From: Candidatus Culexarchaeum nevadense
GTDB lineage: Archaea > Thermoproteota > Methanomethylicia > Culexarchaeales > Culexarchaeaceae
DNA: 34,431 nucleotides
Assembly: GCA_025060975.1 (NCBI GenBank)
Contig: JANZKA010000001.1
Coordinates: 172,283 to 206,713, forward strand
Reading direction: 5' to 3'
Both the position numbers and the translations under genes were made by a program. Positions within the stretch are counted from its first letter, which is position 1, and each line of letters starts with the position of its first letter. The notes under the pieces are model-generated. The model was not told the origin of the DNA. It saw only the letters and a program-made list of their open reading frames with translations, and made no database searches. This document shows positions 1 to 8,719 of this stretch, piece after piece.

Positions 1-194
1 TCACGTAACAGATCCTCAATTCTGCGAATCCTGCTACTTACAATACTTAAATTTTCCTCCAAACTTTCAAGTCTTTCTTCCAACATTCTTATCCTCGAAA
101 ATTTCCTATTAATTGATTCTAGATAATCTATAATTTCCTTGTAGAGTTCTTCAATTACATTCATGTCTTCTCTCTCTCGACGTTTTTCACTCAT
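1..194 (-). CDS. Coiled-coil protein, N-terminal part only
   Basis: An open frame starts at an ATG at 194 (minus strand) and runs off the left edge without a stop, giving 64 residues that begin MSEKRREREDMNVIEELYKE. The visible part is highly charged and helical, with leucine/isoleucine spacing typical of a coiled coil (for example MLEERLESLEENLSIV). A TATA-like element at 211-220 lies about 22 bases upstream of the ATG, which fits a leaderless or very short leader. I do not recognise a family; short coiled coils like this occur in many unrelated proteins. The 3' part is outside the window, so length and function cannot be judged. Confidence 0.55.
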   Translation of the reverse strand, partial: MSEKRREREDMNVIEELYKEIIDYLESINRKFSRIRMLEERLESLEENLSIVSSRIRRIEDLLR

Positions 195-2257
195 TTTTTC
201 ATCTATACAACTTTTATATCACTTCTTATTTAAAGCTCTTTTGTAGGGAATATTACAGTTGTCACAATGTATTAACAATACTCTCGTACAGTATTTAATG
301 GATCTCTAATATCTTAAAAACACCAAGGATCATGTCTTATTCTCTTTAGATTTTCATTACATTACATACTTACTTCTTGGAGTTGATCAACATGAATTTA
401 TGATTTTTAGATGTAATTCTCACATAATGTGATATATCAATATGATTATCACTTTATCGTAAAATATGCTATTACTGTGGACTAGGTAACCATACTCATC
501 TGCATACATATATCTTCCTCATCAAGAATAAAACTATAGGAGTTTGGAGAATAATTAGATCTTAAATACATATTCACACCACTTTTTGTTCCTAACTGTA
601 CATGGCGATCATAAGGATGTAATTCCCTTGTCCCCCCTCTTATATTTAAACCTATACCAATTTAATCTTGATAATGGCTATAGTTTTCCACGGCTATACT
701 CTTATACTTTTATCGTTTTAATGTGGGATTCTTATGTCTTTTTTTAAATTTTATATTTAAAAAATAATATTGTATATTGCTTGCTTAGTAAAGTGATTTG
801 ACTTAAGTCAACTTAACTTAACCATAAGAGTTCTGATTTTGAAATTCATAGCTGAACTTTTCTCTAAAACATCCAATAAGGATATTTTTATGTATAGCTT
901 ACTTATCTTTTATCTAAGATGGATGGATCTTGAGTTCCTTCCCTAGGAGATCGTGATAGGAATTAATCACATTCTGCTAACGATATCACACTTACTTAAA
1001 TAATGAATTTTATAGTAATTTTATAGTAATTATATTAAACATAAGTCCTTCCCAAATTCTAGTGTCTTGTTAAACACATAACGATCCTTAACCCTGAGAG
1101 TAGTGAAGAATGATAACATAATAAATAAAATTCTAGAATAATGAATACAGGGAATAGGCTATAACAAGTTTATTATCAAGACAATGGTCGGAGTTAACGA
1201 AACCATTCAAAACACAAATATCGTGTGTAAGCAATGAGCACTATTACAAATATACAATTGGACATGGAACACTATATTTTTAGGTACACCTATATGTAGG
1301 GGGAATAAAAGAATAAATTAGTTTAGAATTGTTGAAAATAAAACTGAAATACATCTCTTGACCGTAGGGGGTCATTAGGATATTTTACTTGCAATTTTAC
1401 AAACTTGTAAGGATTATCCCAAACTTCTTCACATTAAATCTTAGTATATTGGTATTCAAAGTCGCATTAATGGGCGTGAATTCAAATTTTTCTTTCATGT
1501 TGATGAACTGATTTCATTATAAGATGTTTCTCAAGTGAGCATTTTTAAGTGAAGGATCTTTAAAACTTCAAACTGAAAATGTATTGTTGCCTTTCTTGGC
1601 GGACCTAAACCTTATTGGTTATTTAATATTTGCATAACCAATAATGTTATACTTTCTATATATTTCTATATATAAAATTACGATCTTATAATATGGCTTC
1701 TATTAATGTTTGAGCATCTAATATTGTTAGATATATGCTCGTTTGAACTTTGCTTTTAGAACTTACATATTTAGCGATACACAATAAGAAGTCTGTCTAT
1801 ATAACCCAAGTATTCTTTACTAATTCCCTTCCTCATGTAAACAAACTGGAAACTTCGAATTTGGTTGGAACATTTAAACAAGTGTTTCCAAGATGATAAA
1901 TAGGATGTCTTCCATGATTTATCAAGATTCTTATTACCGCGATATTAACAGAATGACAACAGCAGTAAAAAAGCTCTGTGCACTACACATCATCTTTATA
2001 ATAAATTGCAAAAGATATGGGAAACGACCTAACGGCATCAGTTTGATGTAACTTTAAAAGAATAATTGTGATTAAAAATGTGATATGTGATTAGATCATG
2101 ATTTTTGTCACACCAATTTTTGCCATCATCATTTTATGGTAACTAAATTCATTACTTGCAACTTCAATAAACTCGAGACTGCTTTATACTTGAGTTTAGT
2201 GGAAAAAGTATTTATGATAGCTAAAAATGGACTTTGTTTGTAACTTTGGCTATATAT
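195..2257. other. Gene-poor AT-rich stretch of about 2 kb
   Basis: I see no supportable coding region, tRNA, rRNA or CRISPR array here. All frames are broken by frequent stops. Local sequence features are minor: a tandem 'ttttatagtaa' pair near 1010-1030 and several poly-A/T runs. The stretch is unusually long for an otherwise densely packed archaeal region. It could be a decayed locus, an unrecognised non-coding RNA region or a replication-associated spacer. No Cdc6 gene is in view and I found no obvious origin-recognition-box array, so I assign no role. Confidence 0.5.
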
Positions 2258-2443
2258 TCATATTCTTATGAATGAAAGCATACCCATATTCCCCATAATG
2301 ATTACCGTGATGAATATTATAGTGATTATTACTATTTGTAATGGTGTAATCTTTATTCCTTTCATTTCTTCTTCAAAGAAGCGTATAAGCCCGGCCCCTG
2401 TGACAGGCATATAACTGCTTTCTCTCTTTTTTTTCTTCGGCAT
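2258..2443 (-). CDS. Preprotein translocase Sec61 beta subunit (SecG-like)
   Basis: A 61-residue tail-anchored protein, the usual size for archaeal Sec61 beta, the small subunit of the SecYE-beta protein channel in the cytoplasmic membrane. Family features visible are a basic N-terminus (PKKKKRE), the conserved stretch PVTGAGLIRFFEEE around residues 13-26, the KITPLQ turn at about 31-36, and a single C-terminal membrane segment (IVIITIIFITVIIMGNMGML). The ATG at 2443 is preceded by AT-rich, TATA-like sequence. It is divergent from the MazG-like gene. Identification rests on the GLIRFFEEE...KITP pattern and topology; confidence is high. Confidence 0.88.
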   Translation of the reverse strand: MPKKKKRESSYMPVTGAGLIRFFEEEMKGIKITPLQIVIITIIFITVIIMGNMGMLSFIRI

Positions 2444-2520
2444 ATTTTATCATTTATATCAAGTCTTTTCTGAAGATAAATATTTTTTTATTTATCCTTA
2501 CTAGTATTATGCGATGATTT

Positions 2521-2808
2521 ATGAACTTAAATGATGCTCAAGCTATAATAAGAACTTTATATTTTGACAGAGATAGTCGACGAGGATTGGAAAAAACCTT
2601 CATGTGGTTTATTGAGGAAGTTGGAGAACTTGCAAAAGCATTAAGAAAGGGATCTGAAGATGACATTAAAAGTGAAATTGCTGATGTGTTTGCATGGCTT
2701 GTTTCGATAGCTAATCTTTTAGATGTAGATTTAGAGGAAGTTTTTAGATCGAAATATACTGCATGTTGTCCTCGTTGTAAACAAAGTCCATGTAAGTGCC
2801 CTATATAG
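2521..2808 (+). CDS. MazG-like nucleotide pyrophosphohydrolase
   Basis: A 95-residue all-alpha NTP pyrophosphohydrolase of the MazG-like type, expected to hydrolyse (possibly non-canonical) nucleoside triphosphates to the monophosphate plus pyrophosphate. The Mg-binding pattern is visible as EEVGELAKAL (residues about 32-41) followed by EIADVFAWL (about 53-61), that is EExxE...ExxD. The C-terminus has a cysteine cluster, CCPRCKQSPCKC, that may bind zinc; I recall similar tails in other archaeal members. The substrate cannot be read from sequence. A palindromic element starts 3 bases after the stop. Confidence 0.85.
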   Translation: MNLNDAQAIIRTLYFDRDSRRGLEKTFMWFIEEVGELAKALRKGSEDDIKSEIADVFAWLVSIANLLDVDLEEVFRSKYTACCPRCKQSPCKCPI

Positions 2809-2810
2809 TC

Positions 2811-2832
2811 TATGGTTCCTATAGGAACCATA
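2811..2832. repeat. Dispersed palindrome, copy 1 (22 bp)
   Basis: A perfect 22 bp palindrome whose 20 bp core is ATGGTTCCTATAGGAACCAT, located just after the MazG stop. Transcribed RNA could fold as a 9 bp stem with a TATA loop. The same 20 bp core recurs at 3888-3909 and 7455-7474. Position after a stop suits a terminator or RNA-processing hairpin; symmetry also suits a dimeric protein site. Confidence 0.85.
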
Positions 2833-3021
2833 GAATAATAATGCCACAGTAAATTTCCATAAATTCAATTACCTATCTTAAGCAAAAACTATAAAAGACT
2901 AAGCTTCGTTAGATTACTTGAAAGATTATTTGATTGAAATTGTTTGTTAAAATTAAACAAAATAACATGATAAAATAAACATGTAAAAAGGTAAGCGTTA
3001 GGGGGTGTGGAGGGACAATAC

Positions 3022-3873
3022 GTGTATGAAAAATTATCTGTTAAGGATTTTATGACAAAGAATGTGATATACTGTGAAGTACCAAGTACCAGAACAGAGG
3101 TCTTATCAATAATGAAGAAGCACAAAGTTACATGTTTACCTGTTGTAAAAAAAGGCACTAGAAAATTAGTTGGGTTAATTACCAGGTTTTCTTTTTTAGA
3201 GAAGCCTTATGAAGAACAAACAGCACTAGTAATGATGCGGAATCCTTTACATGTCTCTCCATACAACACCATCAAAGATGCTGCACGTCTTTTCATTGAA
3301 CATAACACCAGGTATCTCCCAGTTGTAGATCAGGAAGAATTAGTGGGGATAATAACGATTAGCGATATTGTTTATAAATTACTCACCAGCGTAGTATTCC
3401 ATCATCCTATAAAAGAATTAGTAGAAAGAAAAGTTCTTGCTGTATGGAATGCTACTCCAATTAATGTTGTGTGGAAAATTATGGAGTTAGCGAAAGTGCC
3501 AACACTATTGGTTATAAACACAAAACTTGAAGTTGTAGGAACATTTTCCATTTCTGATCTATTTAATCATGCTGATGTTATAATGAGTGAGTATAAGTCT
3601 TCATTGAAGGCATCAACTGAAGGTCAAGAATGGGATTGGGATTCCTTGACGATCGTATATATTGGTAGCAAAAAGCTTACATTTCCTGAAAAACCAATAA
3701 GTGAAATAATGTCGCGTAAAATTGATGTAGTGAGAGAAGAAACACCAATAAATCAATGTGCTAAAAAAATGAGAGACCTGGATACCCACCTACTTCCAGT
3801 TGTTGACATTAATGGCAACCTAATTGGGGTTATCAGCGATTTTAACTTAATTAAATTCCTTTTGAATAGGTGA
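3022..3873 (+). CDS. Four-CBS-domain protein
   Basis: Contains four tandem CBS motifs (two Bateman modules). Each repeat has the VKDFMTKNVIYC / LPVV...LVGLIT pattern; the fourth reads ISEIMSRKIDVV...HLLPVVDINGNLIGVIS. Such modules usually sense adenine nucleotides or S-adenosylmethionine, but no effector domain is attached, so ligand and partner are unknown. The frame is open from a GTG at 3007, but I prefer the GTG at 3022 because GGAGGG at 3009-3014 sits 7 bases before it; the protein is then 283 residues, starting with the residues YEKLSVKDF after the initiator. Palindromes flank the gene on both sides. Function beyond ligand sensing is not inferable. Confidence 0.85.
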   Translation: MYEKLSVKDFMTKNVIYCEVPSTRTEVLSIMKKHKVTCLPVVKKGTRKLVGLITRFSFLEKPYEEQTALVMMRNPLHVSPYNTIKDAARLFIEHNTRYLPVVDQEELVGIITISDIVYKLLTSVVFHHPIKELVERKVLAVWNATPINVVWKIMELAKVPTLLVINTKLEVVGTFSISDLFNHADVIMSEYKSSLKASTEGQEWDWDSLTIVYIGSKKLTFPEKPISEIMSRKIDVVREETPINQCAKKMRDLDTHLLPVVDINGNLIGVISDFNLIKFLLNR

Positions 3874-3886
3874 TGATTCATACATC

Positions 3887-3910
3887 TTATGGTTCCTATA
3901 GGAACCATAA
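3887..3910. repeat. Dispersed palindrome, copy 2 (24 bp)
   Basis: A perfect 24 bp palindrome with the same core as the copies at 2811 and 7455. It lies between the convergent CBS gene and polC, where a bidirectional terminator would be useful. Confidence 0.85.
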
Positions 3911-3939
3911 ACTGATATTGCCAGAATACTGTTCATACC

Positions 3940-6900
3940 TTACATCAAAAAATCAATAATTTTTGATTGCTTTCCCTTTTCACTTTTTTCAAATAACAAT
4001 TGTATTTCTTTTTTGATTAAGTCTAGCCTTTGTTTATAATATATCGGTAAATTATATTTTGCAACTAGGTTCTCAGCAAAAACCATGTATTTCATTATAT
4101 TACTTTTATGAACAGTTAATGAAAGATTTCCTCCACATTTTTTACATTTACCTGAAAGAGGAGGTCTAATATATTTTGCATTACATTTCGTGCAGCGTAC
4201 GATCTGTGTAGAAAACGCCCTTAAATTTCCCATAAGGTCTGGTATACAATGATGCTGCAAAATTCTTTCCACAACGTCCTTAACATTGACTGCGTGAATT
4301 TTTTCAGCCATCTTGATTTGAAGAATTATCTTTTCATTCATTGTTCTTAACTTTTTATATGCTGAAATTTTTGGTCCTTTGTCAATATATGTTGTATCTA
4401 TTGTGAACATCAAGCCTTCATATTGTGATATTTTCCCTATCCTATCCCTCACTTTTTCAATAATCTCACTTACAGCTCTAGGATCTGCATTTGTTAATGT
4501 TTTTTCATAAAATTCTATCGGGTATTTACTACACGTCTCCATATTAAATACTTCATCGTCAACTTCATGTGGATCTATAACTAAAGTTACAACAAGTGGG
4601 GCATCCATATAACCCCCTACCTTTTCTGGTAAATACGTTTTGGAAAAATTCAAAAAAGCATCTAAAGCTAATATTATTGAGTCTTCGTCTCCATCACAAT
4701 TTCTTCTTTTTGCAGCATGCCAATAAGGATGGGCGAAACATACTTTTGCATCTGTAATGCCTATTATTCTACCAATTACGCCACATGATGTATGTGGCGC
4801 TAAACCGATAACTATATGTCCTATCAGATCCTCCTTCCTTTTTATATTATAGAAAGGTTCAGCCTTATAATATCTAATAAGTAATTCATCTATAAATCTA
4901 GATACTTTCACTAAATAATCTGCCGCCTCTACCGGTATTATAATGTCTTGTACTTTCAATTCAAGTATTTGTTCGTCACTTCTCAGCTCATTTCCATATA
5001 TGTCCTTCATATATCCTAGTTCCTTCAATTTTTCAATAGGAGTTTTTATTTCCTTTGGTTTAAAATGTGTTAATGGAGCATTTGTGGCATCAAATCTTAT
5101 AGTTCCATCTTTATAGACAAAAACGTCGTGTTTAGCTCTTAGAATCCCTTTTTCAAGAGGTTCAGGTGTTTTATGTTTATTCATCAACTTTTTTACTCCC
5201 TTAACTATCCTCGGAGGAGAAGTGATATCTAGATTTATACATGCTCTCTTAAGTTCTTCATAGATGTCAAATACCTGTTTACGTAAGGGTATGGTTTCTT
5301 CGTGACATCTTCTACATTTATCTTCGAACGTATTTAAACCACATTTTTTACATACTCTTACTTCTAATGTTTCTCCTCCACATTCGTCGCATCTGTAGTA
5401 TATTGTTTTCTTTCCACACTTTCCACATATTCTAATAGCTGCATCTATCTCAACATTTCTATTTACAGCAGCCTCAATGATGTTCCTATTATTATTCTTT
5501 ATCTCTCCGACAGGAAACAAAGCATGTATTGGTGGTTTCATTTTTCTTTCTTTCGCTTTCTCGGGTCTACCCATTCTCAATCCTATAAATGTCGGTGCGA
5601 TATCTCTTATCTTGATTTTTGAAATTAAATTAATGGCTTCTAAACCGTTTTTTGCATCAAGAATTTTTTCAGAATATCCGCTTAAGCATACTTCTAAAAT
5701 TTTAAAATCCTCTTTATTTAAAATTATTTTCCCCTCATCATGATCATATACGTGTGGTATCCATATATCCTCCAATATGGTCTTTATTTTTTGATCGTAA
5801 TCTAGAGCCACATTACTTGAATCCATATACTTTTTTGTTCCATTTAAAATCCAGTTCCTAAGGTAAAGTATATCACTGGGTCTCACTCCTTTCCAATAAT
5901 ATGAATAAATTGGGTGTAAAGGCACCTCCAGTTCCATAGCAATTTTTATTGCTTCCTCGGCAGATGGTTTAGCATACTCGAAAAGAATCTTACTTAATCT
6001 TTCTTTATCTATTTGTATTTTTGATTCTAGAATATTCAAATCAGCGTTACACTTCTCCTTAATTTTCAGTAATACTTCCTCACTCCACCATTGTTCATCA
6101 TAGCCGGCTGGCAAAAGTTGACAGTTATTTTCTAAAAAGTCTCCGTAGGATATTAGTATGTCTCCTAAGAATATTATCTCCTTTACTTTATCTCTAGCTC
6201 TATCAACATCTGCTTGAGACATTATCCTAATTACACTTTCATCATTTAATTTTACTATTGGTCCCCATATGGTGTCAACAGACATTACTAAACCGCTCTT
6301 ACCTGGGGTTTCCATTTTAACTTGTGTACCAATTGCTAAGAAATCTCCTAAAATAGCCATTGTATATGGGTTTAAACCTATAGCCGCTATTCCTGTATTT
6401 CTACTTCTACCATATCTTAACCTAAATCCCCCTACCTTTGATGGATGTGCAAATATTGGTCTTCCAATTATAACGTCTTCTAAGTACTTTTCATTAAAAC
6501 TTTCCTCAATTTCCTCTTCTTTTTTGCTTATTTCTGATAACCATTCCCACTCTTGCATTCCTATTGATTTCACAATTTTCATTAATTTTGAAGCTTTTCC
6601 AAGTACTCCATCATTTATTACTCTACATGCGCCTCCACGTAGTTTGTTTGTTTCAACTCTTGGTAAGTCACGATTTATACTGACTTCAATTTGAGTAGTA
6701 GGGACTCCTGTAACTTCAATAGGTATCCTCCTGACAGCCTTTTCTATTTCTTCTTCGCTATTATGGCATTGAAATTTTCCAACGTACTTTTCATACAACC
6801 TTATTTCTTCTATGTATCTTTTAACTTCATTATCTGTGGGCTTATATTTGTCTAAGTGTAAGAGCTGCCTAATATAATCTGCTATAAATACCGTTAGCGC

Positions 6901-7371
6901 TTGTTCGGTACCTCCAGCTGACCTTATAGGTCCTGCATAGTAAACAGCTAAATACTTTGTCTTGTCAAGATTCCTCTTTATCTTTACACTACTTATTCCT
7001 TGTATTGGTGCAGCGGTTATACCCTCAGTTAATATGGCAAGTGCTGCTCTCAAAGCTATTTCCGCGCGTTTCTCAATGTCAAAATTACCATATTTACCAT
7101 ATACTATCTCTTCAGCTATTTTCAGTGCAACTATTTCTTTGTTGTTCTTCTTTAATAATTCATTTACTCTTTCCGACAGATTCGTAACTCCATATTCATG
7201 TAGTAATCCTTCAACTCTTTCCGCAAGATTATTTGCCAAGTAAATTTCACATTTTTGTGAAGGATCAAAGCTATTTTTTTTCACTTTATCGGCTAACTCG
7301 TATAATTCCTTGACTTTAAGTTTAAGTTTGTTAAAATATTCCCTATAAGACTCACTCATCAGGGTATACAT
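3940..7371 (-). CDS. polC: DNA polymerase D large subunit DP2
   Basis: The catalytic large subunit of the archaeal replicative polymerase PolD; it works with the small exonuclease subunit DP1, which is not in this window. At 1143 residues it is within the family range. Visible landmarks are YYAGPIRSAGGTEQ near residues 143-157, paired zinc-ribbon cysteines (CGKCGKK, CDECGG, CKKCG, CRRC) at about 646-700, the active-site NCDGDEDS near 890, and a C-terminal zinc module (CTKCNAKY...CKKCGG, about 1057-1081) that in the family contacts DP1. No intein interrupts the NCDGDEDS site, a common intein location. A TATA-like TTTAATTATAAT lies about 33 bases upstream of the ATG; an internal ATG at codon 5 is an alternative start. 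PolD separates this organism from typical Crenarchaeota. Confidence 0.97.
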   Translation of the reverse strand: MYTLMSESYREYFNKLKLKVKELYELADKVKKNSFDPSQKCEIYLANNLAERVEGLLHEYGVTNLSERVNELLKKNNKEIVALKIAEEIVYGKYGNFDIEKRAEIALRAALAILTEGITAAPIQGISSVKIKRNLDKTKYLAVYYAGPIRSAGGTEQALTVFIADYIRQLLHLDKYKPTDNEVKRYIEEIRLYEKYVGKFQCHNSEEEIEKAVRRIPIEVTGVPTTQIEVSINRDLPRVETNKLRGGACRVINDGVLGKASKLMKIVKSIGMQEWEWLSEISKKEEEIEESFNEKYLEDVIIGRPIFAHPSKVGGFRLRYGRSRNTGIAAIGLNPYTMAILGDFLAIGTQVKMETPGKSGLVMSVDTIWGPIVKLNDESVIRIMSQADVDRARDKVKEIIFLGDILISYGDFLENNCQLLPAGYDEQWWSEEVLLKIKEKCNADLNILESKIQIDKERLSKILFEYAKPSAEEAIKIAMELEVPLHPIYSYYWKGVRPSDILYLRNWILNGTKKYMDSSNVALDYDQKIKTILEDIWIPHVYDHDEGKIILNKEDFKILEVCLSGYSEKILDAKNGLEAINLISKIKIRDIAPTFIGLRMGRPEKAKERKMKPPIHALFPVGEIKNNNRNIIEAAVNRNVEIDAAIRICGKCGKKTIYYRCDECGGETLEVRVCKKCGLNTFEDKCRRCHEETIPLRKQVFDIYEELKRACINLDITSPPRIVKGVKKLMNKHKTPEPLEKGILRAKHDVFVYKDGTIRFDATNAPLTHFKPKEIKTPIEKLKELGYMKDIYGNELRSDEQILELKVQDIIIPVEAADYLVKVSRFIDELLIRYYKAEPFYNIKRKEDLIGHIVIGLAPHTSCGVIGRIIGITDAKVCFAHPYWHAAKRRNCDGDEDSIILALDAFLNFSKTYLPEKVGGYMDAPLVVTLVIDPHEVDDEVFNMETCSKYPIEFYEKTLTNADPRAVSEIIEKVRDRIGKISQYEGLMFTIDTTYIDKGPKISAYKKLRTMNEKIILQIKMAEKIHAVNVKDVVERILQHHCIPDLMGNLRAFSTQIVRCTKCNAKYIRPPLSGKCKKCGGNLSLTVHKSNIMKYMVFAENLVAKYNLPIYYKQRLDLIKKEIQLLFEKSEKGKQSKIIDFLM

Positions 7372-7454
7372 GATCTATTCATCTAATTAACGATGAATCA
7401 AAATTATAATTAAATTTTTCATTCATTATGATTTGTCTAGAACTTATTTAAATG

Positions 7455-7474
7455 ATGGTTCCTATAGGAACCAT
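7455..7474. repeat. Dispersed palindrome, copy 3 (20 bp)
   Basis: A perfect 20 bp palindrome identical to the core of the copies at 2811 and 3887. It lies between the stop of the GGGP synthase gene and the start of polC, both minus strand, so it is downstream of one and upstream of the other. Confidence 0.85.
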
Positions 7475-7507
7475 AAAATAATGTCACTAAAATATGAAAT
7501 CATTCCC

Positions 7508-8272
7508 TTACACTGGCTTTTTTTCCTTACAAATTCTATTTATAATTTCTTTTATGCGCTTGCTATTTCCTTCCTCTATTAATGTCCCCGTAACAATTAT
7601 GTCTGCTCCTGCCTTAACAGCATTCACAGCTTGGTTTACGGTTCTTATGCCGCCACCAACGATCACCTTTCCTTTCACCACCTTTTTCACAGCACGAATG
7701 ATCTCCGGAGGTACAGGCTCTTTTGCCCCAGATCCTGCTTCTAGATATATGTATCTCATCCCAAGATAACTTCCCGCTAATGCATACATGACAGCTATTT
7801 CTGGGCGATTATATGGTATTGGTCTGGCATAGCCTATATATCCTGCAGCTCCTCCCTCTCCGAGTATTATATACCCCATCGGTATGGCTTCAAGCCTATA
7901 TCTTTCAACTATTATCGCTCCTTGAGCTTGTGCATCAATCACATAATATGTATTGGATGAGTTTAAAAGTGACATAAACCATATGGCATCCGCATATCTA
8001 CTTATACCTGAAACATTTCCTGGGAAAAGTATTATCGGAACATCTTTTACTTCTTCCTTTATGTTAAGTATTACATCATCAAGATTTTTTTCGCAAACAC
8101 CAATGCTACCTCCAATCATTATTGCTGAAGTTCCTGCCTCGACTGCTTCCTTTATATGACTTATGATTTCCGGAGTTACCTTATCAGGGTCTATTAAAGT
8201 GATGTGTATCGCTCCCTCACGCTCTATTTTGTCAATAAGGTATTTCTCTACCTTACCTATCCTTATGCTCAT
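7508..8272 (-). CDS. Geranylgeranylglyceryl phosphate synthase
   Basis: Makes the first ether bond of archaeal membrane lipids by joining geranylgeranyl diphosphate to sn-glycerol 1-phosphate. A TIM-barrel of the PcrB/GGGPS family. Visible motifs are ITLIDPDK near the N-terminus, AIMIGGSIGV, FPGNVSGIS, YLEAGSGAKEPVP, and phosphate-binding VGGGIRT and IIVTGTLIEEG near the end. A longer frame opens at a GTG at 8287, but the ATG at 8272 is better: GAGGAG lies 7 bases or so upstream. This gives 254 residues overlapping the end of elf1 by 20 bases, so the two are probably translated in tandem. Grouped with Elf1 and a small membrane protein in one operon. Confidence 0.94.
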   Translation of the reverse strand: MSIRIGKVEKYLIDKIEREGAIHITLIDPDKVTPEIISHIKEAVEAGTSAIMIGGSIGVCEKNLDDVILNIKEEVKDVPIILFPGNVSGISRYADAIWFMSLLNSSNTYYVIDAQAQGAIIVERYRLEAIPMGYIILGEGGAAGYIGYARPIPYNRPEIAVMYALAGSYLGMRYIYLEAGSGAKEPVPPEIIRAVKKVVKGKVIVGGGIRTVNQAVNAVKAGADIIVTGTLIEEGNSKRIKEIINRICKEKKPV

Positions 8273-8531
8273 GCTCTTTCTCCTCACTAAATTTAATTCC
8301 CCCGGAATAGTAAAGGTCTATAAACTTACCATACGCATCAACAGTTGTAAATATAGGTGGAATTTCTATTTTTACATTTATGCTACAATTTCCGCAAGTT
8401 ATGCTTGCTTCTCTTTTATTCTCATCAATTTCAACATTTACCGACTTTTTACCGCAATTTGGGCATTGAAAAACCGTAGGTATCCTTTTTGGCGGCCTGA
8501 TAGGTAATTTCTTCTTATACTTCTTACCCAT
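8253..8531 (-). CDS. Transcription elongation factor Elf1-like zinc protein
   Basis: A 92-residue protein with a basic N-terminal tail (MGKKYKKKLPIRPPKRIPTV) leading into a four-cysteine zinc ribbon, CPNCGKK...CGNC, and a C-terminal helix with the DAYGKFIDLYY pattern that matches eukaryotic Elf1 (VDVYSEWID). Elf1 binds RNA polymerase during elongation through chromatin in eukaryotes; the archaeal role is unproven. Archaeal Elf1 is known mainly from TACK lineages. The ATG has an AAGGTGAT site 5 bases upstream, which overlaps the stop of the preceding 38-codon gene. Overlap with the GGGP synthase start implies coupled translation. Confidence 0.87.
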   Translation of the reverse strand: MGKKYKKKLPIRPPKRIPTVFQCPNCGKKSVNVEIDENKREASITCGNCSINVKIEIPPIFTTVDAYGKFIDLYYSGGIKFSEEKEHEHKDR

Positions 8532-8536
8532 TTACA

Positions 8537-8653
8537 TCACCTTCCTTTTTTCTTTGCTTCTTTAATTTTTTCAACAAACATAAAACTTAATGATAATATC
8601 AGCGCAACTATTGAAAAAATAGTCAATATTGTAATCTGTAAACTTACCTCCAT
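8537..8653 (-). CDS. Small single-pass membrane protein (38 aa)
   Basis: A short frame from ATG 8653 to TGA 8537 encodes MEVSLQITILTIFSIVAL followed by more hydrophobic residues and a basic tail ending KEAKKKGR. It is one predicted membrane helix with a cytoplasmic lysine-rich end. Its stop overlaps the ribosome site of elf1, and a TATA-like TTAAATATTG lies at 8681-8690, so it appears to be the first gene of the elf1-GGGPS operon. I do not recognise a family. The operon position, ribosome-site coupling and clean helix-plus-basic-tail pattern support it as real, although a frame this short can arise by chance. Confidence 0.5.
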   Translation of the reverse strand: MEVSLQITILTIFSIVALILSLSFMFVEKIKEAKKKGR

Positions 8654-8691
8654 AAATCGTCAGAAATAAGTTGTCCTTTTCAATATTTAAG

Positions 8692-8700
8692 TTTTAAATA
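8692..8700 (+). promoter_or_regulatory. TATA box for the permease-ATPase operon
   Basis: TTTTAAATA centred about 24 bases before the ATG at 8720, the spacing of a leaderless archaeal transcript. The divergent minus-strand operon has its own TATA-like element 6-10 bases away at 8681-8690. Confidence 0.5.
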
Positions 8701-8719
8701 TTTGGTGATCAATTAAATT

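Noticed and set aside
2538-2831. Minus-strand frame of 97 codons opposite mazG
   Set aside because: It is antisense to a well-supported MazG-like gene, shows no domain and ends in the palindrome region.
6269-6694. Plus-strand frame of 141 codons within polC
   Set aside because: It is antisense to conserved polC sequence; residue composition is that of a complementary-strand shadow.
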